From: Crambe crambe
Lineage: Eukaryota > Porifera > Demospongiae > Poecilosclerida > Crambeidae
Assembly: GCA_963924555.1 (NCBI GenBank)
Contig: OZ004595.1
Span: forward strand, 2,232,001-2,296,000
Direction: 5' to 3'
DNA length: 64,000 nt
The notes under the pieces are model-generated. The model ran no database searches, was not told the origin of the DNA, and saw only the letters and a program-made list of their open reading frames with translations. Both the position numbers and the translations under genes were made by a program. Below, piece after piece: positions 40,544 to 55,000 of this stretch (within the stretch, counting starts at the first letter, position 1; each line of letters starts with the position of its first letter).

Positions 40544-43500
40544 TTAAGATGTGCTAACATTGTACTTAACTGAGATCTTACCAGCAAGTACATGAAGCTC
40601 AATATCATTAAGAACATCGACTAATGTCTTCCAACTGACTGGTTGTAGACCAGCACCACAGAGCCACAATTGAAATATCTCCCTATTTATAGGTCTTGGA
40701 TCCTTCATATGCTTGTGAATTATAGAATCAACTTCAGTGCCAGTTGCATCCTGGAGTAGCAGAGTACCAAAGTCCTTGTAATGGATGCCAATTTCTTTAA
40801 TGATGTTGATATGTGAACCATCACAACACTTGAACTTGATGAGAGTTAGGAGGGTGGGTTTGTCTGGGGGTGGGGGGGGGGGGGGGGGGGGGGGGGTAAA
40901 TAAGTGCTCTAGTGGTAACTTAGCCTCGTTTCCAGGCCCATTAAAATAGGGCCTGGTATACACTGATTGCACATGCGCAAGATTAAGTCGTCATAATGAC
41001 AACCACGTAGTTATTATGACCAACTATCACAGTAGGCTCCCTCCACCAGACGTGAATAGGGCTTCAGGATCACAAAAGAAGACACTGTCAGTGTAAAGGC
41101 TCGAGTCTGAAGCAATTTGAGATGAGATGACCACCTATTTCATACATCTCAGTCTCTTTCTTAGAGTTTCAACCTGGTAAACCATCAGAGCAATGAGTGG
41201 AGACACTACAAGCACAGCACTGGTCTTCTGACTGCCAGCAAGGAAGCAAGCCAGCCAGGAAGGGAAGCACTTGGTAGCACAGACTCTTTCCGACGTCTGG
41301 CTATCTGTGGGGAGACACACACAAAGACATCTCTACCCTCTAAATGGTTGAATGGTTAGGCACTGCTCTTCTTTGAAACCAATAATGAACCAACTTTTCC
41401 AAAAACGATCTTAAGAAATCAAACACACACATTATTCTTACGTAATAGTAAAGGTATACGGATGATATTACGCGGAGGTCCTGGAATGCTGGGGCATTTT
41501 AGCGCATGTGCTATGCGCAATCAGTGTATACCAGGTCCTATTTTTTCTCCTCCCCGAAAAAAAAAAAATGGCCTGGGAACAAGGCTGAACACACCCATGT
41601 AGCTGCCATTGCAGCATAAACATAAGTGCTCTAGTGGTATGTATCTATTTGATGCTCACCATCTAAGTCACTGCTTGTAGATGGGTGACCAGAGGCTTGT
41701 GAAGAGATTGCTGACTCACTGCTTGTGGATGGATGACCAGACGATGGTAAAGTGGAGCTGATAGTTTCACACTTTCCTATAACCTACAGGACAATTAATA
41801 GATGATAATAATGCAATAAGTAACACTCCATCCTTACCTGAGGGTCTCTATCACAGAATATGCTGTACTGACTCAAGTGACAGTGCAAGTCACTGTACGT
41901 GGCATGTTTAGAGTCTCTCCAGTCAACCAATACTTCAAATATGGTATCTGCAGAAAGCTTTAAATCTGTTGGTATGTTTTGTTCTTGTGTGAACATCATA
42001 TACACAGTCCTGCCAGCCTCGTTAGAATAGATGCTCTTAGAAACGCGCCGCAAGTAATCATCCGTGATGACACTTCCTTTCTCTAGGAAATTGAAGAGTT
42101 GGTGAATGTTAAAGTGAGAAAATGGTTCAAAGGTGACCAACTTCTCTAATTCAATGCTCTCATGCTCAGGATTGTCACATACTACCAATACTTGTTGTTT
42201 GCATAGAGTTTGTGCTATAGATGGTAAGCTGTACAATGCAGTGTCTTGACATGATTGTAGTGGATACTGGACATGATCAGGGTGACAGAAGGACTCTGAA
42301 ACCTCTAGTGATGCACAGATGTCTGAAACTGCTGAGGTTATTACCTTGATCAAAGATGATCGATAGGAAATGTAATGTGACGTTAAGTCTTGAGATGAGC
42401 TAATGCTCCGTAGCATTAGCACGACTGCCTGGCATTGCTCAGTAACTTCAACCAGACACTCCAATCCTGATCCTGTTTTCCAGCAAATGCCATTTTTCCA
42501 CACTGAGCATTGACGTTGAAGTGTAAGTTGAGGAATACCAATCTGTCGTCTGGTCTTAACAGCTAGAGGATAGTTGAAAGCAACTCGCAACAGTAACACT
42601 TGCACGAATCGCGGAGTGAAAAATTCATTTATTTCTGAAGTCTGTAAAATCCATCCACAGGTATTAGAATGGATTAGGTCATCCTTCCAAATCTTCTCTG
42701 GCTTTTCAATATTCACCAGCCCAGGAAAGAAAAAGAATCGTGAATCCTGTGATTCGAGTTTAGAATCGGTTAAAAGCTGGAGAATTATTTCATCATCAAT
42801 CTCTTGACAGAACTCCAATTGTGTGAGAAAACCTATCAGCATGTCTGTATTGTAATGAAGGAAGAGTTTGGCTAGATTAGAATACATCACAACACCAGTA
42901 CTAGTGCTTAATGACTTGCAGTGCTGTCTGAAATGCTGAGGAGCAAATAGTGATCCATTCACTTCACTCAAAATCATCTCTTTATGGATGATCAACCAAC
43001 TCTTTTCTATTCCAGACTTGTGCTTTATGAGAATGATGTGACCTTTATTGCTTAATTCTTCACACAAAGTTAAGATGTTACTTTGTCCTGAAGGTAAAAG
43101 CTTGGCTGGACTTTCCTCTTCAAACTCTGGTTCAAATTCAGGATCATAAACATATGCATCATCAGAGTCACTACTTGCTTCCTCTCCAGATTCAGTTAAG
43201 GAAAGAGGATCTATTCCAGATTTGATCCACTCTTCACTCAGAGCAAGAACTTCACTTGCTGTGATAGCTGGTTTGGATTTGAAGTTGCCAAGGAGAAAAG
43301 CATAGAAACAGTGAAGGATGAAGTTCATTTTAGCTATGCCACACAACTCCTTGAAACTAGCACTGAGTTGGGAACGAAGTGACACTATCTTATCAGAGTT
43401 AGGCATTCGACAGTCCAGTGCAATCAATAAGACTGGTTCTAGCTGAAACTTGCTAAAATCTGAAGCTAAATTTTGCCTAACATGTTTGATCTTATCTTCA

Positions 43501-46500
43501 CTGTTAACAGTTGGAGATAGATCAGCAAAGCTAAAAACCACTACCAAGTGAGGCCTTGTGCCTACTGACTCTGAAGGTGATTGATGATGCAAGAAATTCA
43601 ACCAGTAAAGGACATCCTGCTGGATATATTCGAGGTCTTTCCTTATGTCTACTAACAGAAGGATGAGTGGAGGAGATGCAGACAATATAGTGTGTAGAAT
43701 GGCTTCATGACTGGCATAATACTCACTCTGGCCAGCTAAATCATACCAAATTACAGACCCAAAGCTTTCACTCTCATATGCTGAAGGAATTATCCCAGCA
43801 GTGAATGCTTCAGCATGCACCATATCTTGACAACCTTCACTCTTAAGAGCTTTGATGAGTGTGCTCTTGCCAGATGAAGGATTACCAACCACAATTATCT
43901 TCAGTGGTGTGGAAGGGGGTTCTTCAGAAGAATGCTTGTAAAAGAATTCCCTATATGTTGCGTAAAGATGCCGAGGGTCAGCACCATTTTCTATCAAGTG
44001 TTTAATGATGAAATGATTATTAAATGGTGTGTACATTAGAGGAGTCCAGTTATCATTGTCCCTTGCATCAATATCAACCTTTAGTGTTGAAAGGAAATAC
44101 TCAACTATTCTACTGGTACCTTGATGACAAGCTAAATGCAAAGGCCTTTCACCTTTCAAGTTGGAGAGGTTAGGATTACATTTCAAATCTTCACATAAGA
44201 ATTCCACAATTTCTAAATCTTGATCACTATCAGTGCAAGTTTGACAGACTTCATGTAAAGCTGTATTGCCTTTATTGGTCACAGCATTGGGACTACAACC
44301 ACTGCTCACCAGTTTCACCTTATCAACATCATGAGTGCGAGCAGCAAGATGGAGTGGTAGTTCACCAAACACATTCCTCTTAGAGAAGTACTTTTCCTCA
44401 AGAGACTCCAAAGAAAGAGCCTTTTTATTAGCATTGTTCATTATATTAACTGAACAATACCTAGAAAACAACAACCATGATATCAAATCATCCCTCATAG
44501 GATGATGCAAGCACACAAGATGAAGTGGTGTGTTTCCATCTATGTCTCGACGATCAACATCACAGTCCCCCAATAACTCCATCACTTCTAGCGAACATCC
44601 CAATCTACAGGCTATATGCAGAGGATATTCTTGTCTAGAGTTTATTATATTCAGTCTAAAATCCCACACATGTATCAAATGTTTGATCAAAGCACTCTGA
44701 CAATTGTATGATGCCACATGTAATATGGTGTCTCCTTCTATAAGACTAGTTGGTCTAGTGCAAGCAATACCATGTTCAGAGGTGAACTTACATAATAGAG
44801 TATACACCACATCACACTTGTCAATTCCATCTATTTGTGTGTATACATCACATTCCCCAACCATCATCAAGCATAAGCATGTATTAAATTTTTTCTTTAT
44901 GAAAGCTTCTTGAAAAAATGTATTCACAACCTTACTGGATTGTGCAGTTGAACGCACAGCTTTTAACAGAGTAATAGCACACAGTACATCTTTCATAGTA
45001 TTTTGATGATAATTGTATGATAAAAGTGAAGATTTAAAAGATTTTGTATAAGATGTATCAAAAACAATCATCATCAAGGACAAGCATGCTTTGTTTCTAA
45101 ATGCTGGAGTTCTTGTGTTTGACTTAGCATTCAATAAAGTGAGGCCACACTGTCTAGATTCGATAGTGTATTTGCTGTATTTGTTTGTATTGAAAACAAT
45201 ATCAAGGATTGATTTATTCTCTTTATTTACTGCAGAAATATTACACCTTTTCTCTTCAATGAGAAATTGAACAACGTTAGAGTTTTGCTGCATACATGCT
45301 ATATGAAGTGGTGTGTTGCCAGCTTCATCTTGTCTGTTCACATCACAACCAACACTCACTAACCGAACTACTTCTGTATCACTATGCTGGCAAGCAAGAT
45401 GCAGGGGTAATTTCCCTTCATTATTTGACACATTAACATAACATTTTCTCTCTTCAACAAGATATCGTACTATGTCAGTGTTACCATTCTGACAAGCCAT
45501 ATGAAGTGGTGTGTTGCCAGCTTCATCTTGCCTGTTCACATCACAACCAACACTCACCATCTGAACTATCTCTTTATCATATTCAAGCTTACAAGCAAGA
45601 TGCAGGGGTAATTCCCCTTTGTTATTGGCCACATTAACATCACAGTTTTTCTCTTTAATAAGAAATGTTACTAACTCAATGTTAAGACTCTGACATGCTA
45701 CATGGAGTGGTGTGTTACCAGCTTCATCTTGTCTGTTGACATCACAACTAAGACTCACTAACTGAATTATCTCTTTATATTTAAGCTTATCATGTCTGTA
45801 GATGTTCCAATTCAATAATTGAGCAAAATGTCGGTGCTGGCAAGTAAGATGAAGGGGTAATTCCCCTTTGTTATTGGCCACATTAACATCACACTTTTTC
45901 TCTTTAATAAGAAATGTTACTAACTCAATGTTAAGACTCTGACATGCTACATGGAGTGGTGTGTTACCAGCTTCATCTTGTCTGTTGACATCACAACTAA
46001 GACTCACTAACTGAACTATCTTTTTATATTTAAGCTTATCATGTCTGTTCATTTTCCAATTCGCTAATTGAGCAAAAAGTCCGTGCTGGCAAGTAAGATG
46101 AAGGGGTAATTCCCCTTTGTTATTGGCCACATTAACATCACACTTTTTCTCTTTAACAAGATATCGCACCATGTGAGTGTTACCATTCTGACAAGCCATA
46201 TGAAGTGGTGTGTTGCCAGCTTCATCTTGTCTGTTCACATCACAACCAACACTCACTAACTCTTTACCATACATACACTTACAAGCAAGATGCAGGGGTA
46301 ATTCCCCTTTGTTATTGGCCACATTAACATCACACTTTTTCTCTTTAACAAGATATCGTACCATGTCAGTGCTACCTTTCTGACATGCCATATGAAGTGG
46401 TGTGTTGCCAACTTCATCTTGCCTGTTAGCATCACAACCAACACTCACCGTCTTCACCCTATCTAATGAATGCCTACAAGCCACATGCAAAGGTAGTCCA

Positions 46501-46904
46501 TACTCAGATATTACATCAGTACTTAGACCTACTTCATTAATCAAGTATTCTAGGATTGAGCTAACCTCTTCTTCAGTGCCATGATATCTGTCACAAACCA
46601 CATGAAGCAGTGTACCCTGATATCCATAGTCACTACAGTTACCATCCCAGTATCCATAACTGTAGTCGTTATTCCCATAGAATGCATGACTACGGTGTTG
46701 AGTGTCAGTAGGATACTTGTACTTTTCAATGAGTGTCTTTATGTCGTCAAGAGACCCATAGTAGCACATGAAATGAAGAGCATCCGCGGCATAAGTTGGT
46801 ATAGATCCTGGTTCAAATCTATTTATTATCTGCAGGACCTTACGAACATCAAGGTCTTCTACAGCTTGTTCATAAGCTTTCTTGAACTCAATCGGGTTTG
46901 CCAT
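40544..46904 (-). CDS. Gene 4: giant ankyrin / Roc-COR / Death-domain protein (about 1836 aa)
   Basis: Exons are 46904-41838, 41783-41660 and 40863-40544, with the same phases as gene 1. The start is MANPIEFKKAYEQ. Ankyrin repeats cover about 1-990 and include diverged units with HDKLKYKKI inserts, plus a unique stretch around SLLSYNYHQNTMKD. The Roc P-loop is GNPSSGKST near residue 1010, the switch is DLAGQSEYY (Gln where the others have His), and COR follows with more substitutions than in the other copies. The linker and Death exons resemble gene 1 (terminal YNVSTS), not genes 2, 3 and 5. Intron 2 is 796 bp instead of about 57 bp because of an inserted element, and its acceptor side contains a 25-base homopolymer. 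Total coding length is 5511 bases including the stop. Confidence 0.86.
40872..40896. repeat. (G)25 homopolymer in intron 2 of gene 4
   Basis: On the transcribed strand this is 25 consecutive C, a few bases before the AG acceptor of the Death exon, so it replaces the usual mixed pyrimidine tract. The length may be unreliable in the assembly. Confidence 0.9.
40921..41587. mobile_element. Inverted-repeat element with RecQ-like helicase fragment in intron 2 of gene 4
   Basis: The left end reads AGCCTCGTTTCCAGGCCC and the right end, complemented, AGCCTTGTTCCCAGGCC. Further in, both ends share CCTGGTATACACTGATTGC. An 18 bp intron segment (ATAAGTGCTCTAGTGGTA) is present on both sides (40900-40917, 41622-41639) but only once in gene 1, which marks the insertion. 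About 34 bp of unexplained sequence lies between the right end and the right copy. The family is not recognised. Confidence 0.68.
41135..41320 (-). pseudogene. RecQ-type helicase fragment inside the intronic element
   Basis: The minus strand encodes a short open frame with VVSPLIALMVYQVETLR, which matches helicase motif Ia of RecQ proteins. A degraded Walker A region lies upstream (CLPTDSQTSE where LPTGSGKS is expected). Only about 60 residues remain. The missing Gly-Lys-Ser shows it is not functional. It may be a captured host fragment or the remnant of a helicase-carrying transposon. Confidence 0.6.
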
Positions 46905-46965
46905 TTTGAAATCATAAGATCACGTGTACGTGCAACTTATTCAGAGGGCGGGGCTCGCGTACTAA
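46905..46965 (-). promoter_or_regulatory. Putative compact promoter of gene 4
   Basis: A CACGTG E-box (46921-46926) and a GC box GGGCGGGG (46946-46953) lie within 50 bp of the start codon, as in gene 5. The core GAGGGCGGGGCTCGCGTA is shared exactly with gene 5. Confidence 0.45.
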
Positions 46966-47169
46966 TGTAGCTCAACACTTAATAGGTAAACAGGAGTCTG
47001 GATGTGAGAAAATGCAGAACTGGGCTTTGTCCCCTCCTCCAATGAGCCAACATCACATTTTGTGCAGCATGCAACAGGTGACATGAGCTGGATACGTGAT
47101 GATCTGGACATAAGTGCACACACACACACAGGATTAAGGCTACCAGCAATTATTATGACTAAGTTCCAG

Positions 47170-48701
<1,532 letters not shown>

Positions 48702-50406
48702 CTACAGGACAAAAATAAAAATAAAGCAAGTTGGGTCTTCATTACGATGCACCTCAAGCAGTGAATGTTTGTGTTATGAGAAAAGTTGGTAAAGGTCTTC
48801 AGTAGTACTAGCTAATCATTTAATCTGCTATATGGATACCCTTTACCAACTCAGTGCATAGATGCACCTCAATATACCTTAAACAGTCACTGGCAGCTGT
48901 AAGATTTCCACACAATGAATGTCAGAGTGATGCATGGAGAATAATATATTATGGTGGATTGTAGTATGTGGGACAGGATTTGGATGATATGCACTGGGAG
49001 ATAACAAACATGAATGACATAGTGAACAGATGAGATGGTTTGTTGACTTACAGCATAAGAAGTCTTCATGATCCATTGTTCAATGATCATTCCTGTGGTG
49101 GAACTGAAGTCCAGAACATATCCATTGTCTAGTGATAATTCCTGAAGTTTGCCAGATGGCTGCAACTAGCTTTACTGAAGTTTACACATCTTACAATGTC
49201 CTCAGAAGGCATCAAGACATCACGAATCTACTTCACCAAACTGTGGCAACTTGGGATCATATTTCAGAGTAGACACATCAGAAAGAGGTGGCTGGAATGG
49301 GAGTCAGTCAGGGAATGGTTATTTGGTGGGTTGCTGACTATACTGTCAATACATTACTTTAAAGAGTAAATCCCTATTAATTAATAAGGTGAGCCGGGTA
49401 GCTATCCTTGGAGTATAACCCAAAGCAAGCATGCTCTCCCATGAAAGGTAAGACTACACACTATCCAATACGTCCACCAATGTACACACCCATGAATACA
49501 TGATAAGGTATACACAACGTGATAACAGACCTATGAATACATGATAAGGTACACAAAGCAAACAGGACATTACATAACTGCATGTTTACAACTAAACCAT
49601 GTCATGGCAATGACACTAACTCACCTTCTTTAATCAGTTCAAGGATCACTTGGATTTCTATGGTCCACTGACTAATGAATAACCTACAGTAAATAAAAGT
49701 GCCAAATTGTCTTACTGGGCAAACCAGTTACCTACAGGACAAAACACATCACCAATTGACCTGTATGTGGTTTAACACAAACATTCAGTGTGGTTTTCCC
49801 TTGATATGTACTTATAAGGACATTGTGTACATGAACATACACACAAAGAATATTAGCACTGACTCAAACACAGACTTGCAGTGAGTGTGACATTACATGA
49901 CATACCTGCATTTCTTACATGTCACTGGCAGTGGGACTGACATCACATGGACCGGGGTGAGGACAGGAATGACACAGAGATGGTTTGTTGCAAGGATAAA
50001 CTCTCGAGGTTTTATTTTGGTTATAATGCATATTTGCTCTCTCCTATTCTTCATGTCTTTCTAGTGATGGCTTATGCATAGAATAGAGGTGGCTGGAATG
50101 GGAAATCAAGGAATGGAATCAGTTAAGGAATGGGAATCAGTCAAGGAATGGGAATCAGGGTTGAAGTCGAATTACAAATGCTGTAGCATGACCTTCCTGT
50201 AAATCAAGGTCAGATAAAAATTGTCAATTAATAAGGTGGTGATGAGGTATAGCTATAGTCCATATCACGAAAGGTCAGAGTTCGCAGACCACATGCCATA
50301 AATACACCCACCAATGAATACATGATAAGGTACACAAAAGCAACCACCCACTGTGAATGCACTTAAAGGAACCATGAATGCACACAGACACAACATTATG
50401 CATTAA

Positions 50407-50738
50407 CAGAGCTTATGATAACGACCTGACACTTGACATTTCTGGCCAATATTGGCATATGTCTGGTCATTATTTGCTTGTAAGGACAAAAGTACTGGTC
50501 AAAATACACACTGATGCAATGTCCAGTTAAGAGTTGGTTGGCACTCTGCTCTACTTTCCACTCTGCCAGTTGTACTTATATAAAGACCTAAGACAACATA
50601 CAATTGCTTTAGCTACCAAGTCATAACTACAACTGGTGAATGGGAAGTCAGCAGAGTGCCAACCAACCTGCAAAGTACTGTAGGCCTACAAACTATATAT
50701 CATGTCTGATCAATATCAATTTCTTATCATAAGCACTG
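50407..50738. mobile_element. Small inverted-repeat element, unit 4 copy, containing a nested element
   Basis: The ends CAGAGCTTATGATAA and TTATCATAAGCACTG match the 187 bp elements of units 2 and 3. The body is interrupted after GATGCAATGTCCAGTTAA by a second element (50533-50668). Confidence 0.75.
50533..50668. mobile_element. Nested near-palindromic MITE
   Basis: The left arm GTTGGTTGGCACTCTGCT and right arm AGCAGAGTGCCAACCAAC are perfect inverted repeats. The pairing continues imperfectly inward to AGTTGTA / TACAACT. The sister elements at 23577 and 38725 lack this segment, giving a direct empty site. No coding capacity. Confidence 0.82.
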
Positions 50739-51290
50739 CAGTATGGTAACTGTCATGCAAGAGTCTTAGGTAAAGCAAACAATGCATGTCATTTTGCTCA
50801 CCCCGGTTGCCACACAACTCACCTCCTTCAATCAGTTTTCCAGGACAAATGACCTACAGTAAACATTATAGTGGGCAAATTAACTAGAAAAACATGACAG
50901 TGTGGTTTTCCCTTGATATGTACTTATAAGGACATTGTGTACATGAACACGCACACAAAGAATATTAGCACTGACTCAAACACACACACAGCACAGACTT
51001 GCAGTGAGTGTGACATTACATGACATACCTGCATTTCTTACATGGGACTGCCAGTGAGACTGACATCACATGGACTGGGGTGAGGACAGGTGGACTGGAT
51101 ACACACACAGGAGAACACTGCAGTCAATGAACACTTTTCACAGTAAGACAGTAACTCCTGACAAAGATGGAGGCCATGTACCGAAGTGGTGACTGAAAGT
51201 GCTATGATTGTGAACAAACTTGAGGCTTGGAACTTCTCATTTCTTGTGTGGAGCAATACTACCAGCTCACATATGAGCAATGGATCAACC

Positions 51291-51620
51291 AATTAACCAA
51301 CCACAAAACAACCAACCAACCAACCAACCAACCAACCAACCATTACAAACAACCAACCAACCATTACAAACAACCAACCAACCATTACAAACAACCAACC
51401 AACCAACCACATTACAAACAACCAGTGATTCTCTATTATGCACACCACCACAGTTTGTCTGCCTGCCTGCCAAACCTATAGACAATAGACAGTATCTGTC
51501 AACCTGCCTAAGATGCCAGTCTGTCATTTTTCTATCCATCTATCAACCTGCCTGTCTATCTGTTCTGCCTGCCCAACCTATGGACAGTATCTGTCAACCT
51601 GCCTAAGATGCCTATCTGTC
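51291..51620. repeat. CCAACCAA / ATTACAAACAACC minisatellite plus CTGCCTG repeats, unit 4 copy
   Basis: Regular AACCAACC and CATTACAAACAACCAACC units run from 51291 to 51425, followed by CTGCCTGC and TCTGTCAACCTGCC units. Same order as in units 1 and 2. Confidence 0.88.
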
Positions 51621-52010
51621 TGTTCATACCATTAGCATTTTGTGCTGCTGGTAATAGGTAAATGACACAGTATGGAAGTAAGCTGACAGCTCTTGGCTAG
51701 TAAAGTGGTTGTTGAATCACACTACTTGTAGATGGGTAAAGTGGTTGTCAAATCACTATTTGTAAATGGGGTTGTTTCTTGCCAGTTTAAAGTCAGGGGT
51801 TGGAATTCTCACCGGATTTTGGTATGGGAATGAGACAATATCACATAATCCCCACACAACTTAGTAGGTTGTGGTACCAAACCAGTAAGGTGAAGATTAC
51901 TATGTCAGTTATTAGAGACATATCCACTGTATGCTTCCCATATTAGGTTGGTGGGCTAACACTAAAGATTGAACTACTGACAATATACTCACTTCTATGT
52001 ATGTAGGTGT

Positions 52011-55000
52011 TTAAAATGCTTTAGCGGTTGAGATCTTGTCAGCCAGAACATAAAGCTTAATATCTTTAAGAACGTCAACTAATGTCTTCCAACTGACTGG
52101 CTGTAGACCAGCACCACTGAGCCACGATCGAAGTATCTCAAGGTTTATCGCATTTGGATTCTCCCTGTGTTTGTGAGTTATGGAGTCCACTTTAGCACCA
52201 GTTTTATCTTGAAGAAGCAGATAACCAAACTCCATGTAATGGACACTAATTTCTTCAGCAATATGGACATGTGAGCCATCGCAACACTTGAACTTGATGA
52301 GAGTTGGGAGGGTGGGTTTGTCTGAGGGGGATAAACATATTTCATATAAGTGCTATAGTGGTAACTCTGTATCTATTTGATGCTCACCATCTAAGTCATT
52401 GCTTGTGGATGGATGACCAGAGGATGGTAAAGTGAAGCTGATAGTTTCACACTTTCCAATAACCTACAGGACAATAAATAGATGATAACAATGCAATAAC
52501 ACTCCATCCTTACCTGAGGGTCTCTATCACAGAATATGCTGTACTGACTCAAGTGAGAGTGCAAGTCACTGTATGTGGCATGTTTAGAGTCTCTCCAGTC
52601 AACCAATACTTCAGATATGGCATCTGCAGAAAGCTTTAAATCTGCTGGTATGGTTTGTTCTTGTGTGAACATCATATACACAGTCCTGCCAGCCTCGTTA
52701 GAACAGATGCTCTTAGAAACGCGCCGCAAGTAATCATCCGTGATGACATTGTCTTTCTCTGAACAGTTGAACAGATGGTGAATATGAAAGTGAGAAAATG
52801 GTTCAAAGGTGACCAACTTCTCTAATTCAACACTCTCATGCTCAGAATTGTCACACAGAACTAATTGTTCTTGCTTACATATAGTGCGGGCTATAGATGG
52901 TAAGCTGTACAATGCAGTGTCTTCACACTCTTGTGGTGGGTACTGGATGTGATCAGGGTGACAGAAGGACTCTGAAACCTCTAGTGATGGACAGATGTCT
53001 GAAACTGCTGAGGTTATTACCTTGATCAAAGATGATCGATAGGAAATGTAATGGGATGTTAAGTCTCGAGATGAGCTTATGCTCCGTAGCATTAGCACGA
53101 TTGCCTGGCATTGCTCAGTAACTTCAACAAGACACTCCAATCCTGATCCTGTTTTCCAGGAAATGCCATTTTTCCACACCGAACAACGTCGCTGAATTGT
53201 TAGCGGTTCAAGAGAGAAACCTATCTTTCGTCTAGGCACTACAGAAAGAGGAAACTTGAAAGCAATTCGCAACTGCAACACTTGAAGAAATCGCAGAGTA
53301 AAAAATTCATTTGCTTGTGTGGTTTCCACGATCCAACCACATTTATTGGAATAGTCACCATCATCCTTCCAAATCTTCTCAGGCTTTTCAATGCTAACCA
53401 GTCCAGGAAAGAAAAAGAATCGTTGTGGATCTTTTGATTTGAAATCACTCTCAGTTAAAAGCTGCAGAATTACTTCATCATTGATCTCTTGACAGAATTC
53501 CATGTGTGTGAGAAAACCTATCAGCATGTCTGGATCATGATGTGGAAAGTGTTTGACTAGACCAGAAAGAGTCACCACACCAGTGTTGGTGCTCAACCCC
53601 TTGAAATGCTGTCTGAAATGCTGAGGAGCAAATAGTGATCCATTCACTTCATTCAGAAGCACTTCTTTCTGGATGATCAACCAACTCTTCTCTATGTCTG
53701 ATTTGTGCTTTATGAGGATGATGTGACCTTTATTGCTTAATTCTTCACACAGCCTCAAGATTTCCTTATCTTGCACAGGTAGAAGCTTAACAGGACTTTT
53801 TTCTTCAAATTTTGATTCAAATATGAAATCATCCCAATCTATGCCATCATCAGAGTCTGCATCAGTATAGGAAAGAGGATCTATTCCAGATTTGATCCAA
53901 TCTTCACTCAAAGCAAGAACTTCACTTGCTGTAATAGCAGGTTTGGATTTGAAGTTACCAAGGAGGAAAGCATAGAAACAGTGAAGGATGAAGTTCATTT
54001 TAGCTATGCCACACAACTCTTTGAAACTAGCACTGAGTTGGGAACGAAGTGACACTATCTTATCAGAGTTAGGCATTCGACAGTCCAGTGCAATCAATGA
54101 GACTGGTTCTAGCTGAAACTTGCTGAAATCTGAAGCTAAATATTTCTTGATATTTTGAATTTTTTCTTCACTTTCCTCCACTGGAGATTGGTCAGCAAAG
54201 CTTAAAACTACAACCAAGTGAGGCCTTGTACCCACTGATTCTGAAGGTGATTGACAATGCAAGAAATTCAACCAGTACAGGATATCCTGCTGGATATATT
54301 CGAGGTCCTTCCTAATGTCCACTAACAAAAGGATGAGTGGAGGAGATGCAGACAATATAGTGTGTAGAATGGCTTCATGACTGGCATAATACTCACTATG
54401 GCCAGCTAAATCATACCAGATTACAGACCCAAAGCTTTCACTCTCATGAGCGGAAGGAATTATCCCAGCAGTGAGTGCTTTAGCATGCACCATATCCTGA
54501 CAACCTTCACTCTCGAGAGCTTTGATGAGTGTGCTCTTACCAGTTCCATGTTTACCTATTACAATTATATTCAGTGGTGTTGGAGGTGGTTTTTCAGAAG
54601 AGTATGAATGAAAAAAATGCTTATAAGTGATATAAAGGTGCCGAGGGTTGGCACCATGCTCTACAAGAAGTTTGACTATTTCAGGACACTCTAATGATGT
54701 GTTCATTAGAGGAGTACAGTGAGCATTGTTCTGCATATCAACATTGACTCCTGCAACTGACACTAAATACTCCACAACATTATAAGAGCCTTGAGAACAA
54801 GCTAAATGCAAAGGTGTGTCACCTTTCAAGTTGGGGAGATTGGGATCACTGATCAAATCCTCACATAAGAATTTAACTATTTCTACACCACAATCACTAG
54901 TTCTACACACTTCGTGTAAAGCTGTATTGCCTTCAATGGTCACATCATTGGGATTAATACCACTGCTAACCAGTTTCACCTTACGGAGATCACAATTGCG

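Larger units (their letters stand above)
48702..52010. other. Repeat-rich region between METAP2-like relic 4 and gene 5
   Basis: No intact gene is supported. It carries the same blocks as the matching regions of units 2 and 3, including the ACATCACATGGAC motif near 49941 and 51067, and a degenerate upstream exon near 49625. It also carries a small element with a second element nested in it (50407-50738) and the CCAACC minisatellite. The last 800 bp closely match the 3' flank of gene 2. Confidence 0.58.
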
